A stretch of 64,000 nucleotides of DNA from Selaginella tamariscina (lineage: Eukaryota > Streptophyta > Lycopodiopsida > Selaginellales > Selaginellaceae), in NCBI GenBank assembly GCA_003024785.1, contig PUQB01000198.1, positions 291,224 to 355,223 on the forward strand, read 5' to 3'. The notes under the pieces were generated by a model. The model was given only the letters and a program-made list of their open reading frames with translations, was not told where the DNA came from and ran no database searches. Made by a program: the position numbers and the translations under genes. Of the stretch, positions 45,801 through 58,844 are shown one piece after another (position 1 is the stretch's first letter; the number at the start of each line of letters is the position of its first letter).

Positions 45801-48761
45801 GCTTTTAGATTTAGATGAGTCTCTGGATGTTCGAGTACACGGTGATGCCTTTCGGACTTATTAATGCCCCATCCGTGTTCCAAAACATTTTCTGGATCAG
45901 TTTTGTGGTAATCTACCTCGATGACATTTTGATTTTCTTCAAGGACTAGGCGGCTCATGACAAACATGTACGACTAGTCTTACAAAGGCTTCGCGGAGCA
46001 TGGCCTGTATGCGAAGTTGGAAAAGTGTTTCTTTGACAGGGATATTGTGGAGTTTTAGGCTACATCGTCTCTGCTGCTGGCATTTCCATCATGGACATGC
46101 ATAAGGTGAAGACTATCGTGAGAGAGGGAGAGGCCCAAGTTTGTATGAGACGTACAATGTTTCCTTGGCTTTGCAAACTTCTACAGGCGTTTCATACAGG
46201 ACTTCTCCAAGCATGTACTTCCACTCACGGAACTCACCAAGCGCATAGGAGTGTTCTCTTGGTCCGACAAGGCGGAACATGCATTAACAACACTCAAGGA
46301 CGCCTTATGATAGCTCCGATTTTAGCACATCCTGATCCTTCTGTCCCTTTTTCATTGAAGCAGATGCCTCAGATTTTGCAGTAGGATCTATTCTATCACA
46401 AGTTGGAGAAGACAAGTTGCTTCATCCTGTAGCTTTTCACTCTCGTAAGTTCCTTTCGGCAGAGATCAATTACGAGATTCATGACAAGGAACTCAAGGCC
46501 ATTGTGGATTCGTTGAGGAGTGGCGGCATTTCCTGGAAGGTGCTGCGCATCTGTACAAGTTCTTACGGATCACAAGAACCTGGAGTATTTTCAAACGGCT
46601 CGAGTTCTCAGTCGGCGACAGGCTAGGTGGGCAGAGTTCCTATCACATTTTGATTTGTCATCATTTACAGGCCTAATTTTCGAAATGGCAAGGCGGATGC
46701 ATTGTCTAGGCGCTCTTACCTTGCACCGACCCGGGCGATCCTGCATATGACTGTCAAAAGCAAGTGTTGTTGGGTCCTGATCGACTTTGGCTTGCAGCAC
46801 TACAAGTTCATCAGCTCCAGCAAATTCCACACTCCTACAGGACATCCGTTTGCAGTTGGCTACAGACGACTTGGCAAGGAATGTGTTTTCACACATTAGT
46901 CCTGACATCGCAAGTTCCTCTTCCTCAGTTCCCGTATAGACTATAAGTTGTTTGCCATACAAGACAGACTCCTGTACCGAGAAGGTCTCCTATACGTTCC
47001 TGTTGGTGTTTGCAGGACTCGTGTGGTACAGATTGTCATGATACCCCGGCTACAAGACATTTTGGTGTGGCCAAGACAGTTGAGTTGGTGACTGCAACTA
47101 TTGGTGGCCTGGGTTGCGAGGTTTTGTGGACAAGTTTGTACGGAGTTGTGACACTTGTAATAGGTCAAGATGCCTCGTCATGCATCCTCTGGTCTTCTTC
47201 GTCCTCTTCCTGTTCCTTCTGCTCCTTGGAGATCCATTTTATGGATTTCCTCACAGATCTTCCTCCTTCTCGTGGATTTGATGCAGTTCTTGTGGTAGTT
47301 GACCGTTTCACCAAATAGGCTCATTTCTTACCATGTCACAAGACTGCTACAGGCCAGACAACCGTTGAGTTGGTGATCTGCGAAGTATTCGACACCATGG
47401 TCTTCCTGAGAGCATTGTTTCTGATCGAGGCCCACAATTCATGTCCAAGTTTTGGCGAGAACTTCTTCGGAGTCTACAGGTTAAAGCGGACCTTTCTTCA
47501 GATACCATCCACAAACTGATGGGCAGTCAGAACGCACGATTCAGACCTTGGAGCAATATCTTTGTTACTTCATCAGTTACCAACAGGACAATTGGTTGGA
47601 CCTTCTTCCAATGGCGGAGTTGTTTATAACAACTCCGTTCACGCATCTACAGGCCAGACACCTTTCTTTCTCTTACAGGCTACCATCCACATTTTGACTT
47701 TGCTCCTCCTGCTTCTCCTTCTTCCGCTCCTGCAGTACAGGATCGTCTTCAGCATCTTCGTCAGGTACATGAGGATCTCTGGTTCATCTTCAGCAGGCAC
47801 AGGAATGGTACAAGCGTCATGCTGATGCTCATCGTCAACCGGCACCTGCATACAAGATTGGTGATCTTGTGTGGCTTCTTCGTCGGCATATTCGCACCAA
47901 CAAGCCTTCTTCTAAGTTGGATTTTCAACGATTGGGCCCTTACAGGATTGTGGCTAAGGTCAATCCTGTAGCTTTCCGACTCGAGTTACCATCTACGGTG
48001 AAACTTCATCCTGTGTTTCACACCTCTTTGTTGGAGCCGTATCATCCTTCTTCTCTTCTTGGTCGTGCTTCTTCCTCCCCCTCCTGTGGTCATTGACGGT
48101 GAACCTGAGTACGAAGTTGCAGCCATCCTTGATTCTCGTCTTCACCGCCAACTTCAATACTTGGTGGATTGGAAAGGTTATTTGCTTATCGATCGCACTT
48201 GGGAACCTGCATCCAACTTACTCCATGCTTCTTCCAAAGTTGCTGCTTTCCATCGGCGTTATCCTGTTAAACCAGGTCCCAAGACTCGTGAACTGTCCTT
48301 AGGGAGGAGGTGCTGTCACGACCCGATACAGATGCAGGATACAGGATACGGGTTACAAGATATGCCTATAGGATATACCTACAGGATATGCCTGCAGGAT
48401 ATTCCTACAGGATATACCTATAGGATATTCCTATAGGATATGCTTATAGGATATACTACAGGATATGCTTAGAGGATAAGGGTCACTATTTTTAACTCAT
48501 GACCAGATTAGCTTGGAGTTGTGAGTATAAAAGCTCCGACGTAATTGTTGTACAATAGTTATTATCAACACCAGTCTTTTTACGATCAATCTTGTCTTGT
48601 TTTGTTCTTGTCTTGTCTTGTTCCTTGCCTCCTACTCTTGTCTTGTTCCTGGTTCCTAATTCTTGTCCTGCTCCATGTCCTGCTCCTTGTCCTGCTTCTG
48701 AGTCAAGCTTTCTTGTTCTTGGAATCCTGCTCACTTCTTTGTTCCTGGATCATGGCTAGAC
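42895..48761 (+). mobile_element. Element B3: older, degenerate chromovirus copy
   Basis: 5' LTR about 42895-43302, 3' LTR 48314 to about 48761 with a decayed end. No target duplication is recognisable. The internal order matches B1 and B2, including the self-complementary site after the 5' LTR (43305-43317 against 43138-43150). Gag, protease, RT, RNase H, integrase and chromodomain are all recognisable but carry many frameshifts and stops. A foreign-looking stretch replaces part of RT near 45750-45830. Confidence 0.85.
43397..48300 (+). pseudogene. B3 gag-pol remnant
   Basis: Gag starts at the ATG at 43397 and has zinc knuckle CLYCGEAGHKAVEC near 44250. Protease remnant lies near 44480, RT 45400-45960, RNase H near 46340-46650, integrase 46980-48050 and chromodomain 48100-48270. 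TAG occurs at the same Gln codon after ILIF as in B1 (near 45947). It holds AAAAAAC just before the gag stop. Confidence 0.8.
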
Positions 48762-49469
48762 TATAACACATAGTTGGGTGCAGCTTCATGTCCCAAACAA
48801 TTTAGTAGCCAATGCCTTTTCTATGGCCGCCTTAGCTACACCACACTAAGGATTGGTGCTCGAGCATATGCCCACTCATGAACGTGTATGTATGTTCTTG
48901 AGAGTGGGTATTAAGAGTTAGACCTTAGGGGTTTGTTGGATGGCATGAATTATCAAATTCAGTTTCTTATTCCATTTGACATGGGCTTTCATAGGAAAGC
49001 AAATCAAACAACCTATTTTCTCATATATGTGCTTACTTGGTGACACTCCAGGTGGCACCATGTGACAATGATATCAATGGTTAACTTTGCACAAGGGTCT
49101 CAAATAATTAACAATGTCGCTAGGGCAGTTGATGTTCAAATTCCTGAATGGAAAGTGAAAGTAACTTAATAATATTAAACATGACGGCATTTGACTTTGT
49201 CTTTGGAGTTTTATCATCGATTTGTATAAAGATGTACAATTGAGGGGATAAACGAATTGTACTTATTAGAGAAATGCCAAGAGCAATTACACTATGAATA
49301 CGCACCATAATGCAAAAGTGTTACAATCCGATGTATATGACAGTAGAACAAATGAAACATGCAATAAGAGTATTTTTTTTTGTGAAAATTCATGTTGGTA
49401 GACAAGTTCTTGAAGCAATTCACAAGTTACTGTAGTGAAAAAAGGATGTTTTTTAGAAGATCTTCCTCC

Positions 49470-50000
49470 TTAGTTGCCACCACAATGGAACATTGATCAT
49501 CGCATTGAAATCGTACCAAGGTCATCTTTCTTTGCACGTGCATTGTATCGACTAATCCCAAACGAGTTGGTGGAGATAAAGCGTCAACTTGTGAAGTTGA
49601 TAAGGAGAGGGCATATTCAACCAAGTTGATCTCCATATAAGGTACCAATTTTGTTCGTGTTCAAGAACGATGACACAATGAGGATGTGTAGATTATCGAG
49701 CTTTGAACAAGATTATTATAAAAAATAAGTACATGCTCCCATGAATTGACAATTTGTTTGATAGGTGCACAAAAGCTCAATATTTTATTCATATCGATTT
49801 GAGATTGAGTTACTATCAAATTCGGGTAGCAAATGAGGACACTGAAAAGACTGCATTTCAAACCCGTTATGGATCTTATGAGTTTTGGTCATGCCGTTCA
49901 AGTTATGTAAGGCTCTAATAACTTTTTACATAATGATGAATGATGTATTTAGAGACTTTCTTGATGAGTTCGTAGTGGTGTACAATGATGACATCTGAAA
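49470..50000 (+). pseudogene. Dead Ty3/gypsy reverse transcriptase, unrelated to B
   Basis: Broken frames read HRIEIVPRSSFFARALYRL, PILFVFKNDDTMRMC, YRALNKIIIKNKYMLP, RLSYYQIRVANEDTEKTAFQ, MMNDVFRDFLDEFVVVY and then N-DD, where active enzymes have YxDD. It diverges strongly from elements A and B. No LTRs were seen. 48762-49470 and 50000-51140 show no other feature. Confidence 0.75.
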
Positions 50001-51141
50001 AGTAGAAATTATAACACTTGCACATTGGAATGTAGAATTAGCTAGAGAATGAGAAGTCATGTGTTTTTCATTTCGAATGATTAAATGGTCCAACAAAAGT
50101 CGAGGCAGAACATTGTTTTTTAGGAATTTAAAAACATCATGCATTGGGAAAGAAGGTCAAGTTCCTTGAACTGAAAGTACCTAGGCTTGTGGTTGTCACG
50201 GTAGCATGCAAGAGCTTATAGAAGGAAAAAACTTTATACATAAGGTAAATAACAATTTCTAATTTAATTACAACATTCTTTAAGACTTATTAAATTTATG
50301 TAGGGAAAAATGTCATGGAAGCTGCTTAGATCTAAAAAACAAACTATGCAAAAATGAAACATAACAACTATTTGGTTGCAAGAGGTTATAAGTCCCACAA
50401 TATTTTTTATGGTGCTTGTTGTGATGATTACAAAGGCACTTCTACAAAACACTCGGTACTAGGATTTTCAAGATGACAAGTCAATGCCACAAGGACCAAC
50501 AATCATTGACTTGATGTCCAGCATATGTAGTACACTTCAAATAAGAGACAAGATATCATGGTTCTTACCTAATGGAATCACTTGCCTCAAGTACATCATG
50601 ATCACTTGGTTAAATAGCATAAAAGCCCTCTTTGTAACACTCCCCTTAACTATAAAAAAATAACATCTAATTAGAAGGATAATGCTATAACACTTGGTAG
50701 CGGAGGTGATTTGAATTTGATTCTTATTAAGGACAAACTTATGTAACTCATACACCAAGTGAGTGGGTTAATCCTCATCGAACAAAACCAATAAACGAGA
50801 TCTACCACAATGATGCTGTTTCTCATTACTTATGAGTAAGTCTTCTATGCTTTACATATCCCACATATTCCACAATCTTTACTCAGGTCGTGTTATATCT
50901 CATATATTTCACAATCTTTATCACTACTTCCCTTCTCTATCGGGTGGCACATCGATAGAAAAAAAGCACATGCCTATTTGGTGGCATAGCAATAGAGAAG
51001 CCCTACCCATTATCGTTGGTGTGATAAATCCCCTATGGATTCTAACTCCACTACTTCCTCTTCTTTATCAGGTGGCGCACATGAGGCCTTATCCACTATT
51101 GCCAGTGTAATAGATCTTGTTACCCAACGACATGGCTTGGT

Positions 51142-52571
51142 TTAGAGTTCGGTTTAACACCTCCTCACACATCCTGTTAAACAAAAGCAAAGTGGGCTTT
51201 AACTCTCCCTAATTACACATAAGAGCTGATTAATGAGGTGTAATTAACCACGTTGGGTTTAACCCCGTACTCGGACATCTTATCAAATACGTCCTTTGCC
51301 TCGTCAAGTTTCCCTTCACGCCCTAGTGACTGTATTCATATGGTGTACGTGTGTGCGTCTAGTTTGATACCGGACTTTATCATCTCCTTGTATATTTGCA
51401 TGGCTCTGTCGAACTCCCGGGTTTTTACTAGCATGTCTATTATCGTTGTACATGTCCTTGCATTTGGCCATACCTATTAATCATAAGTTAGTGTGTGTAT
51501 GAAGCGAGCGAGAGAGAGAGATGCAATAATACCTTGAGGTCCCTCATCCAGTAGAACATCCTCATAACCAGCAAGCGTGTAAATAAGCGAGTTCATGGTG
51601 AGAATCCCAACGTCCACGTCGGAATTCTGAAGCTTAATCAGCAGCTCATCCCCAAGTAGACTTATCATCTTCGTATATACGAAACTGTCGTGTTTGTAAC
51701 CGGTTGCTTCTCCACCCAGCAGAAAACTTAAGTACATCCTTTATACTAAAAAGAACAAAAATGATTAGAACAAACACACACACACACACACACTAAAACA
51801 ACGGAAGATATTACCCTCTTAGCACCTTCCAAGGATCCCATCGGAAGTTGGCAGACTCTAAAGCAGCCACAGTTTGAGGGAATTCAGCAATCAAAATGTG
51901 CGTGTGCGCCTGCGTCCGCGTGTCCGTGAGAGCGCATATGTTTCACTTTGTAACACAACGCATGAGTATTATATATCAAATACACACATTTCAGTGTGGA
52001 TTTCCTGTATGGTTTGATCTTTTGATGCAGTTGGATCTTTTATCGTGGTCCTTGATTCTTGTTCATTCTCTGCAATGAGCTTCTCCATGTCCTTGAGCAA
52101 CTCACTAACTTCTTCAACCTTGTTAGACTTCTTTAGTAAATCCAGCACTTCAAAATACATCTTGCTGTTCGGCTTTTGATTAGCCGCCTGCATGCCTTGA
52201 TAAAACTAAAAGTTGTTTAGGATATGTATACATATACTCCTGTATACTTATGTGACATGGAGAACAGAGAATACATATACATGTTTATGCATAAACGTGT
52301 CTGAGTGGTATACAATTTGTAAATATGTGCACACCACACGCACACACACCTACACACACCTTGAAAGGGCTTGTTTAGAAGCTCCAAGTCACCGGTAGCA
52401 GCTGCAGAGCTCATTAAAACTCGAAAAGTAGCTGCTGCTGGAGAAGCTTTTAAACTGTCTGGCTTCTCAAACACGAGTAGAGCAGCATCAAGATTTCCTA
52501 TAGATATCAGCACTGTATAAGTTCTCGCATCCTGCTGAAATCATGTCCTTGAACATCTCCCCGACTTTGTC
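51142..52571 (-). pseudogene. PPR gene, internal exons (inverted repeat 2, left arm)
   Basis: On the minus strand: GEMFKDMISAG and DARTYTVLISIGNLDAALLVFE, KASPAAATFRVLMSSAAA, then QAANQKPNSKMYFEVLDLLK with KLIAENEQESR, then MYLSFLLGGEATGYKHDSF with VYTKMISLLGDELLIKLQ, and finally KVFDKMSEYGVKPNVVN-type helices. They are P-class PPR repeats separated by introns. It aligns with 60850-62303 in reverse complement. The 5' exon and 3' end are missing and a frame break sits near 52530, so it is not functional. Confidence 0.75.
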
Positions 52572-52922
52572 ATATCTTCCCATCTTGTCTAGATGAAAAA
52601 GAAAGAATACAAAAGAAAAAAGAGCATCTCCACAAATCCATATTAAGGAAAAGTTGTTTATGTAGCACTTGAGATAGAGGAGATAGGTTTCTTTTGTGAG
52701 TAAATCTCCTCTACATCAAAGGACTATTGTCATAACTTTTACCACGATTATTTTTACTTTGGAGGTGGACTGTTATTATTTACCAAGTTGTAGTAGAAAA
52801 TATACTTACTTATGGAGTTGTGTATCTAATAATAATCTGGCTGGGTATTGTTATGTATATTTAAGAAATTTTAAATGAAAATAAAACTTACCTTCTAAAA
52901 AATTCTCCCCTTGTTATTCATG

Positions 52923-53161
52923 TCCTAATTAAATTCTTGGTTGGGTCCAATGAATTAGACATGTTGAATATAATTAAAAACACCCTAGGATTGACCTAGT
53001 CCTAGGGTTGTCTTAACCCCTAGGGGTAGGGTTTATTGATAGTCCTAATTAAATTCTTGGTTGGGTCCAATGAATTAACATGTCGAATATAATTAAAAAC
53101 ACCCATAGCATTGACTTAGTCCTAGGGTTGTCTTAACTCCTAGGGTAGGGTTTATTGATAG
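52923..53161. repeat. 120-bp direct tandem duplication
   Basis: Two copies (52923-53042 and 53043 to about 53161) begin TCCTAATTAAATTCTTGGTT and end GGGTTTATTGATAG. They differ by a few substitutions and 1-2 nt indels. Confidence 0.9.
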
Positions 53162-56060
53162 GTGGATGACCATGATGACATGCTCAAATGGGAAGAGATC
53201 TAGTCGAGAATCTCCTGCACACAAATGTCAAAAAGAAGAACATAAGTGTTACCCCTCCTCTTATGGTAATACTTGAGTAGCAAAGGACTAAATTAAAGTT
53301 AATAACAATTGACAAGCCCTAAAAAATACTATAGTCAAGAGTTGGATACTTTATGGGGGGCCATAGTTGCTTACATGAAGTCGTTCCAATTATTCATGAT
53401 GGATTGCGAGCCCATCCACGAGGATTTAATTGACAAGCTTGAGTGTGCAAGCACATACACTAAAGGGATTATTTTTTATTGTTTACTAACAACACCGATA
53501 ATTTCACAATCAACTTTGTTAAAAACGATAAATGCTACATGATTGGATATTATGTGATCCTAGAATTATTGTTAGGAACACACCAAATAACTTTAACCTT
53601 TTAAATGAGTGGCAAGGCATCTGCTTTCACTTGAATGGGCATGTAGTGTCTCTAGCACCACCAATCAAAGGGAACATCACAAGTTCGATTGCACCCAGTA
53701 TCTTAAACCTAATCAAGGGTCCCTGACTATTGTACACCAAAGGCTCGGTGCTGAAGAAGTGTTACATTCGAAAAACATGTGTGTTTGCCATTTATATAAA
53801 TAAGACAGTAGTTGATGACTTATAGACATGGATACAACAAAGAACTATCTAATTTAAGAGTATATGAGGATATATCTTTTTGAGAATGATGATAATTTAG
53901 ACTCTTAATGAACATTGTCTTTCAAAGATGAAGATGAAGTCAATAAAGAAGTCAATAAAGAAGATGTCACAGAGAATAAAAATGACAACCACAAAAACAT
54001 TGTCCTCCAAAGAATCATCATGAAGAAAAAGTAGCAATAACAAACATTCTCCCGAATGACAAAGACTATCTTTAAGCTAAATTGAATGTAACAAAGCAGA
54101 AGATAATTAAAAGAGAGTCAAATATAGTTGTAAATGAGTATAAAATAAGACAATTTTTACTGTGTATATTTTGTAGAAAATAAATTTTCAAGGGCTATAA
54201 TGTAGACTTTAATTCAACTTGTGTCACACTTTATCAAGGTAATAATATATTACCTTAATAATTTTAATGATAGCTCATTATAGAGACGACATAACAATGT
54301 AGAGTGAAGATTTTTATTAGCCACACAAGGTAAGATAAGGGTACGGTGAAAATTTGTTGTGTCACATAACAAGATGACAAAGTTCATGTAGGACTTCAAC
54401 ATCAACAACACTTAAAGACATTATTTAGGACTTCCTCAAATGCGGTTCTTTCTAGATGCATACTTAGAGTGATTTGCCATATACTCATGCTCTTATGCAG
54501 TTTATAAACCTTAATCTTCTTGGCTAAGTGAGGAAGAAATGAGATGAAAATGTAGATTATCATTTGGAGGGATTTATTGCGCCTTGACTTCCCCTAAAGA
54601 AAATAACAATTTCCTTGAGATCCAAGACTCTAAGAAGAAGACTAAGTTGATATTCAAGAGTAGCAATAATCTAGTGGTAATTTCAAATGAGGCCATGAAC
54701 GGTGGAAATGAACCAAATTAAACCTTTAACAACAATAATGTCAGAAGAAATTAAAGTAAGAAAGAAAAGAAACTCCATCTCAAACAAATACACTACCCAT
54801 GATAATTCTAGCAAGAAATGCTTAGAATACAAAAAGTAGTGAATGCCATGTGCGAGAAGAAGAGGAGCTTATGCCCAATGTTCAACTAGGTACACAAACT
54901 AGCATTGATGAGGTCATACTAACAAAGACAACAAAACTATTAACACGATGATTGCTGCCTTGCCACTTCAGTCATTAGACTAGGGATGAATTATCATTTA
55001 CATTTATTCCTAGCAATTTTTCAAGAGTAATGTACACATCACCAAATTCACAAGAAACTTTCCTTGTTGCAAGTTACTCATTACCACCTTGTTTTCCTTA
55101 ATCTTAATGGCATACTTTTCCACTAACGAAAACCTGAATAAAGACACATAAAGATTAAACAAGAGATCATGTGTGATCCTCTTGTGCTTTGGTTTGACAA
55201 ACTTAAAAGAATGAATGTGATTGTGGGCCTTTGGTCATACACAATGAGCCACAACATAGAAGTGTTCCTTTATAAGCTTTACATTCATAATGCAACAATG
55301 TACGTAGTGATTAACAAGGAATTCATTTGGGATTGCAAGGATGCATTTGCAAATCACTTTCAATTCTTGTCTAAGAACATTAAAGACAAATCGGTCTTCT
55401 TTAAAAACAGAATATTGCAAAGGTCAACCATTTACAAGATGCTCATAAAATAACCTTCAAATTTTATTGATTAATGATACTCCTCAAAAGGTAATGCTTA
55501 TTACAATGGCCATACATCCTACCACATTCAACTCATATGAAGAAATCGATAGAATAGATGCTTTAGTAAGTTACTTGAACATTTGCCTTTGTAAAAAAGA
55601 TTTGCATAGATTTTGTAGAAAAAATCCACTTCACTTGCTTTTCCTAAATGCTTTTTCATCTTGTGAGGCTGCATTTGCTTCACTCAAGAAAACAAACTAG
55701 CAGTTTACAATTTTGTTCACAATGAGTTAGAAAAGTAGGACAAGACACTTATAACGATAAAACAACATTTAAAGCAAAAGCTAAAATTATGAAAATAAGG
55801 GCTAACATATGGCAACATGTGGTTACTAAGTGGACATTTAAAATCAACACAATGTGCGAGCAATACTAATTCTTTTCAAAACAACCTTGAAAGTCTAACT
55901 CAAATGCCCAAATATGCATAAGATTTAAGGTTCTACTTTAAGTCTCATATAATGACTATCCGATAATCCGAGTAGACTTTAGGATCTTACCCTAAAAGAC
56001 CTAGACAAGATCATGCCCTAACGCCGCTAAGGAGACATGTCTTACAAATATCTTTGTGAC
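53162..56060. other. Decayed, probably transposon-derived sequence; not identified
   Basis: Short plus-strand open frames at 53309-53542, 53532-53726 and 55169-55453 look protein-like, for example KLKRMNVIVGLWSYTMSH and LHDWILCDPRIIVRNTPNN. They recall copia/gag-like text, but no catalytic motif is present and I cannot name a family. Confidence 0.3.
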
Positions 56061-56071
56061 AGAGCCAATGC

Positions 56072-56190
56072 ATTGTGACTTATCCCTTAAGAAATCACCC
56101 TCATCGGAAGTACAACCCCTTTAGGGTGACATTGTGACTTATCCCTTGAGAAATCACCTTCATCGGAAGTACAACCCCTTTTGGATGACA
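56072..56190. repeat. 59-bp direct tandem duplication
   Basis: Copies at 56072-56130 and 56131-56190 share ATTGTGACTTATCCCTT(A/G)AG and CATCGGAAGTACAACCCCTT. Confidence 0.9.
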
Positions 56191-56899
56191 TGGGGTACCC
56201 TAAACCATAATTAACCCTTAAGAGTTTGATAGCCAAGTCTTATCCTAGACTTAGGGCTAATACTTAATAAGGACATAAGTGTGCACCGCAAGTGTGCCTT
56301 TTAAGCACTCAAAACATTATACACATTCGTATACACTACGTATATCATGCATATAGAGAGCCACATCTCTCTCTCTTAGAATGACATAAGTGTTTTATTA
56401 AGTAAATTCCATAAGGTTAGGTTTGGACAACCCTACCTTGTAAATGCTTCACAAAAGGGCTTTTGCTAATAAGTTTAGGTTGTTTCAACTGTTGGATTCC
56501 AAGAAGAACACCCCATAATCAAGTGTGCCAATAACACACCCAGTTATGAGACTAACCTCTCGATGCACAAGGCTTAACACCTTGATGCAAGCACAAACAT
56601 GCATGCTTGCTAAAGCCTCAACTTTAAGCCCATGAGACAACCCCAAAGGGTGTGCCTCGGGTGTTATATTGTGTGTCATCTAGTATAGTCACATCTTCAT
56701 GTGACATTGTTTCCCAAGATGTGTGTTGTCTCACCATAGCCCCTCAAATTCATAAACGTGGTTCATAAATACCAACTCTAGAACCCCTTTGTGAATCCTT
56801 AAGAACTTGGTAAAGAGAACCTCCCATGCCCACAATTGAACAAGGATACTGGCTGACAGTGGTTTGACCACCATCAAACTTCGAACGAGCGACAGGATG

Positions 56900-57430
56900 G
56901 AGTGGCCAAGGGGAAGGTATAACATGTACGCGCTGACGATAACAACTGTCAGTTGGCACTTAACCCAAACGTATATTGATCAACTACCAAGGTACTCAGG
57001 AGATCACATGTGAGGGAGGCACATAAATGCTACATGTAGGACTTTGTCACAGGGCAGCAAACAATGGAATGTATCTAGGGTCTAGCACTAGCTGACCCAT
57101 TATATAAGCAGGAAGGCTTGTAGTGGGTCGGGGTCCTTCTAGTCCATCTTCTTCTTTGTATCTTAAGGGATGCAATATATATACATTTTTCTTCTACCAC
57201 CACCTCTTCCGTTTACTCTCCTCTTGCCCCGCTCCTAGTCCAACAATATACCAAAGGAAGAAAGTGGAAGCACTACACCTAGGAGAACTCCTCCTCACCT
57301 ATACACAGACCCTCGCGGCGTCCAGGTAGAGACCATCTCAGCACCTTCTAGTGCTCCCGAGGTAAGTCCAGCTGATTGACATGGACCCTTGGGACTTGAC
57401 GCTACCCATAGCGTCCTGGCGACCACTAAG
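56900..57430 (+). repeat. Possible solo or partial gypsy LTR with PBS remnant
   Basis: A TATA box (TATATAAGC at about 57101) is followed by a CT-rich leader. TGGCGACCACTAAG at 57417 has the same TGGCGACC start as the element A primer site. The left end is not defined. No internal gag or pol follows. Confidence 0.4.
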
Positions 57431-58844
57431 ACTTTATAACAACACTACATCTAGCTTGAGAAGTCCCCAAACCATATATGAATGTGCCTTACTTAATTAT
57501 AAGTGCTACTCTTAGTTTGACGTGGAGGAGAAAGCTAAAGACTTGCCTCAACCTCTAACCCTTGAACATCCAGTTTGACAAAACCTCCTAAGTATGGATT
57601 CGTCAGCGTTAAGGGTAGGCTACTCTAAGGTGAGACGTATCCTTATTGTTTAAAAGTTGAGGTAGCACAATAAAGGATTGTGCCTTAATGACACAAGCTT
57701 ATTGGTAAAAGAATAACAAGTTCAATTATGAATTAAAAAACTTTCATTACACATACACTACTTTATTTATGTGATGGGGCACCCCCCTCTTTTTTTATTT
57801 GTGTAAGTGGGCCTTTGTTAATAAGATGAGCTTAACTCATCTGAACTAATGAAAAACTTAATTGGGATGTCAAAATTAAGTGAGAGTAAATTTTAATTTT
57901 GCTTAAGTTTTTTACAAATATCTAATGACACTCGACTGAACCATCATTAAATACTCAAATGCACTAAGCAAGAGCATGTTTCTTATTATATTTAGGGCAT
58001 GTCAACATAGTACAATAGGTGATAATAATTAATTTTCAAAAGTAAAAAGTCAATTCATAATAAAAATTATGATAAAAATGATGACTCCCAAATGCATCTA
58101 AAACATTGTACAACATTTACTTTCAAGGTCGAGATTGATGATCACATGTTTATTTTTCGAACATATAACAATATTAAAAATATAAAGAGATTTTCTTTGT
58201 ATGCGAATTGGGCATATAAAATAAATGGAATTTGTGATAAAAAATTGTAAATTAAATATTAATTAAAGATATATTATTTAATACCATAGATATCTAGCCA
58301 GCAGGATTTTTAGTGAAATATTGTATATTAAGCCCACTTTCCACTAAGGCCTCCACCAATCAAGTTTTAACAAATTATTTATTTTACTAGCAATTTATTT
58401 TTTAGTTGGCTTATTTAAAATTCAATATTTACATGGCACCTACGTGGTTGCTATATGGCTTTTTCGTACAACCGGGCAATTTTGCCTAATTATAAGGTAT
58501 CATGCATAAAATAGTAACATGTGTATAATTTAACATGTGGATTATTAGGCTTTGTTTTTTTTCCCCTTAAATCATTAAAATGGATCCAACATTTATGGAT
58601 GTGCATGAGCCATGAAGACTTCTTCAGGGTTATAGATTGCAAGGTGCACGGCCTATGGCGATTGCTAGTCAATGTCTTATTATTAATGAATTCGATATGT
58701 AAATGCTCTCTTTTTAATTTTAATTACCTTTTTTATTAATTATATTCCATGACATCCAAAAAGAAGACATTAAGAAAAGATGTAATAAGCTTCCCAATGC
58801 TAAAGGAGGGTTCAACAAGGCAAAAAGGATCACATACCTCATGC
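57431..58844. other. AT-rich intergenic sequence
   Basis: No gene or mobile element was recognised. Confidence 0.4.

Noticed and set aside
42895..48761. Clean target-site duplication for B3
   Set aside because: Left flank TTAAG and right flank after the decayed end do not match.
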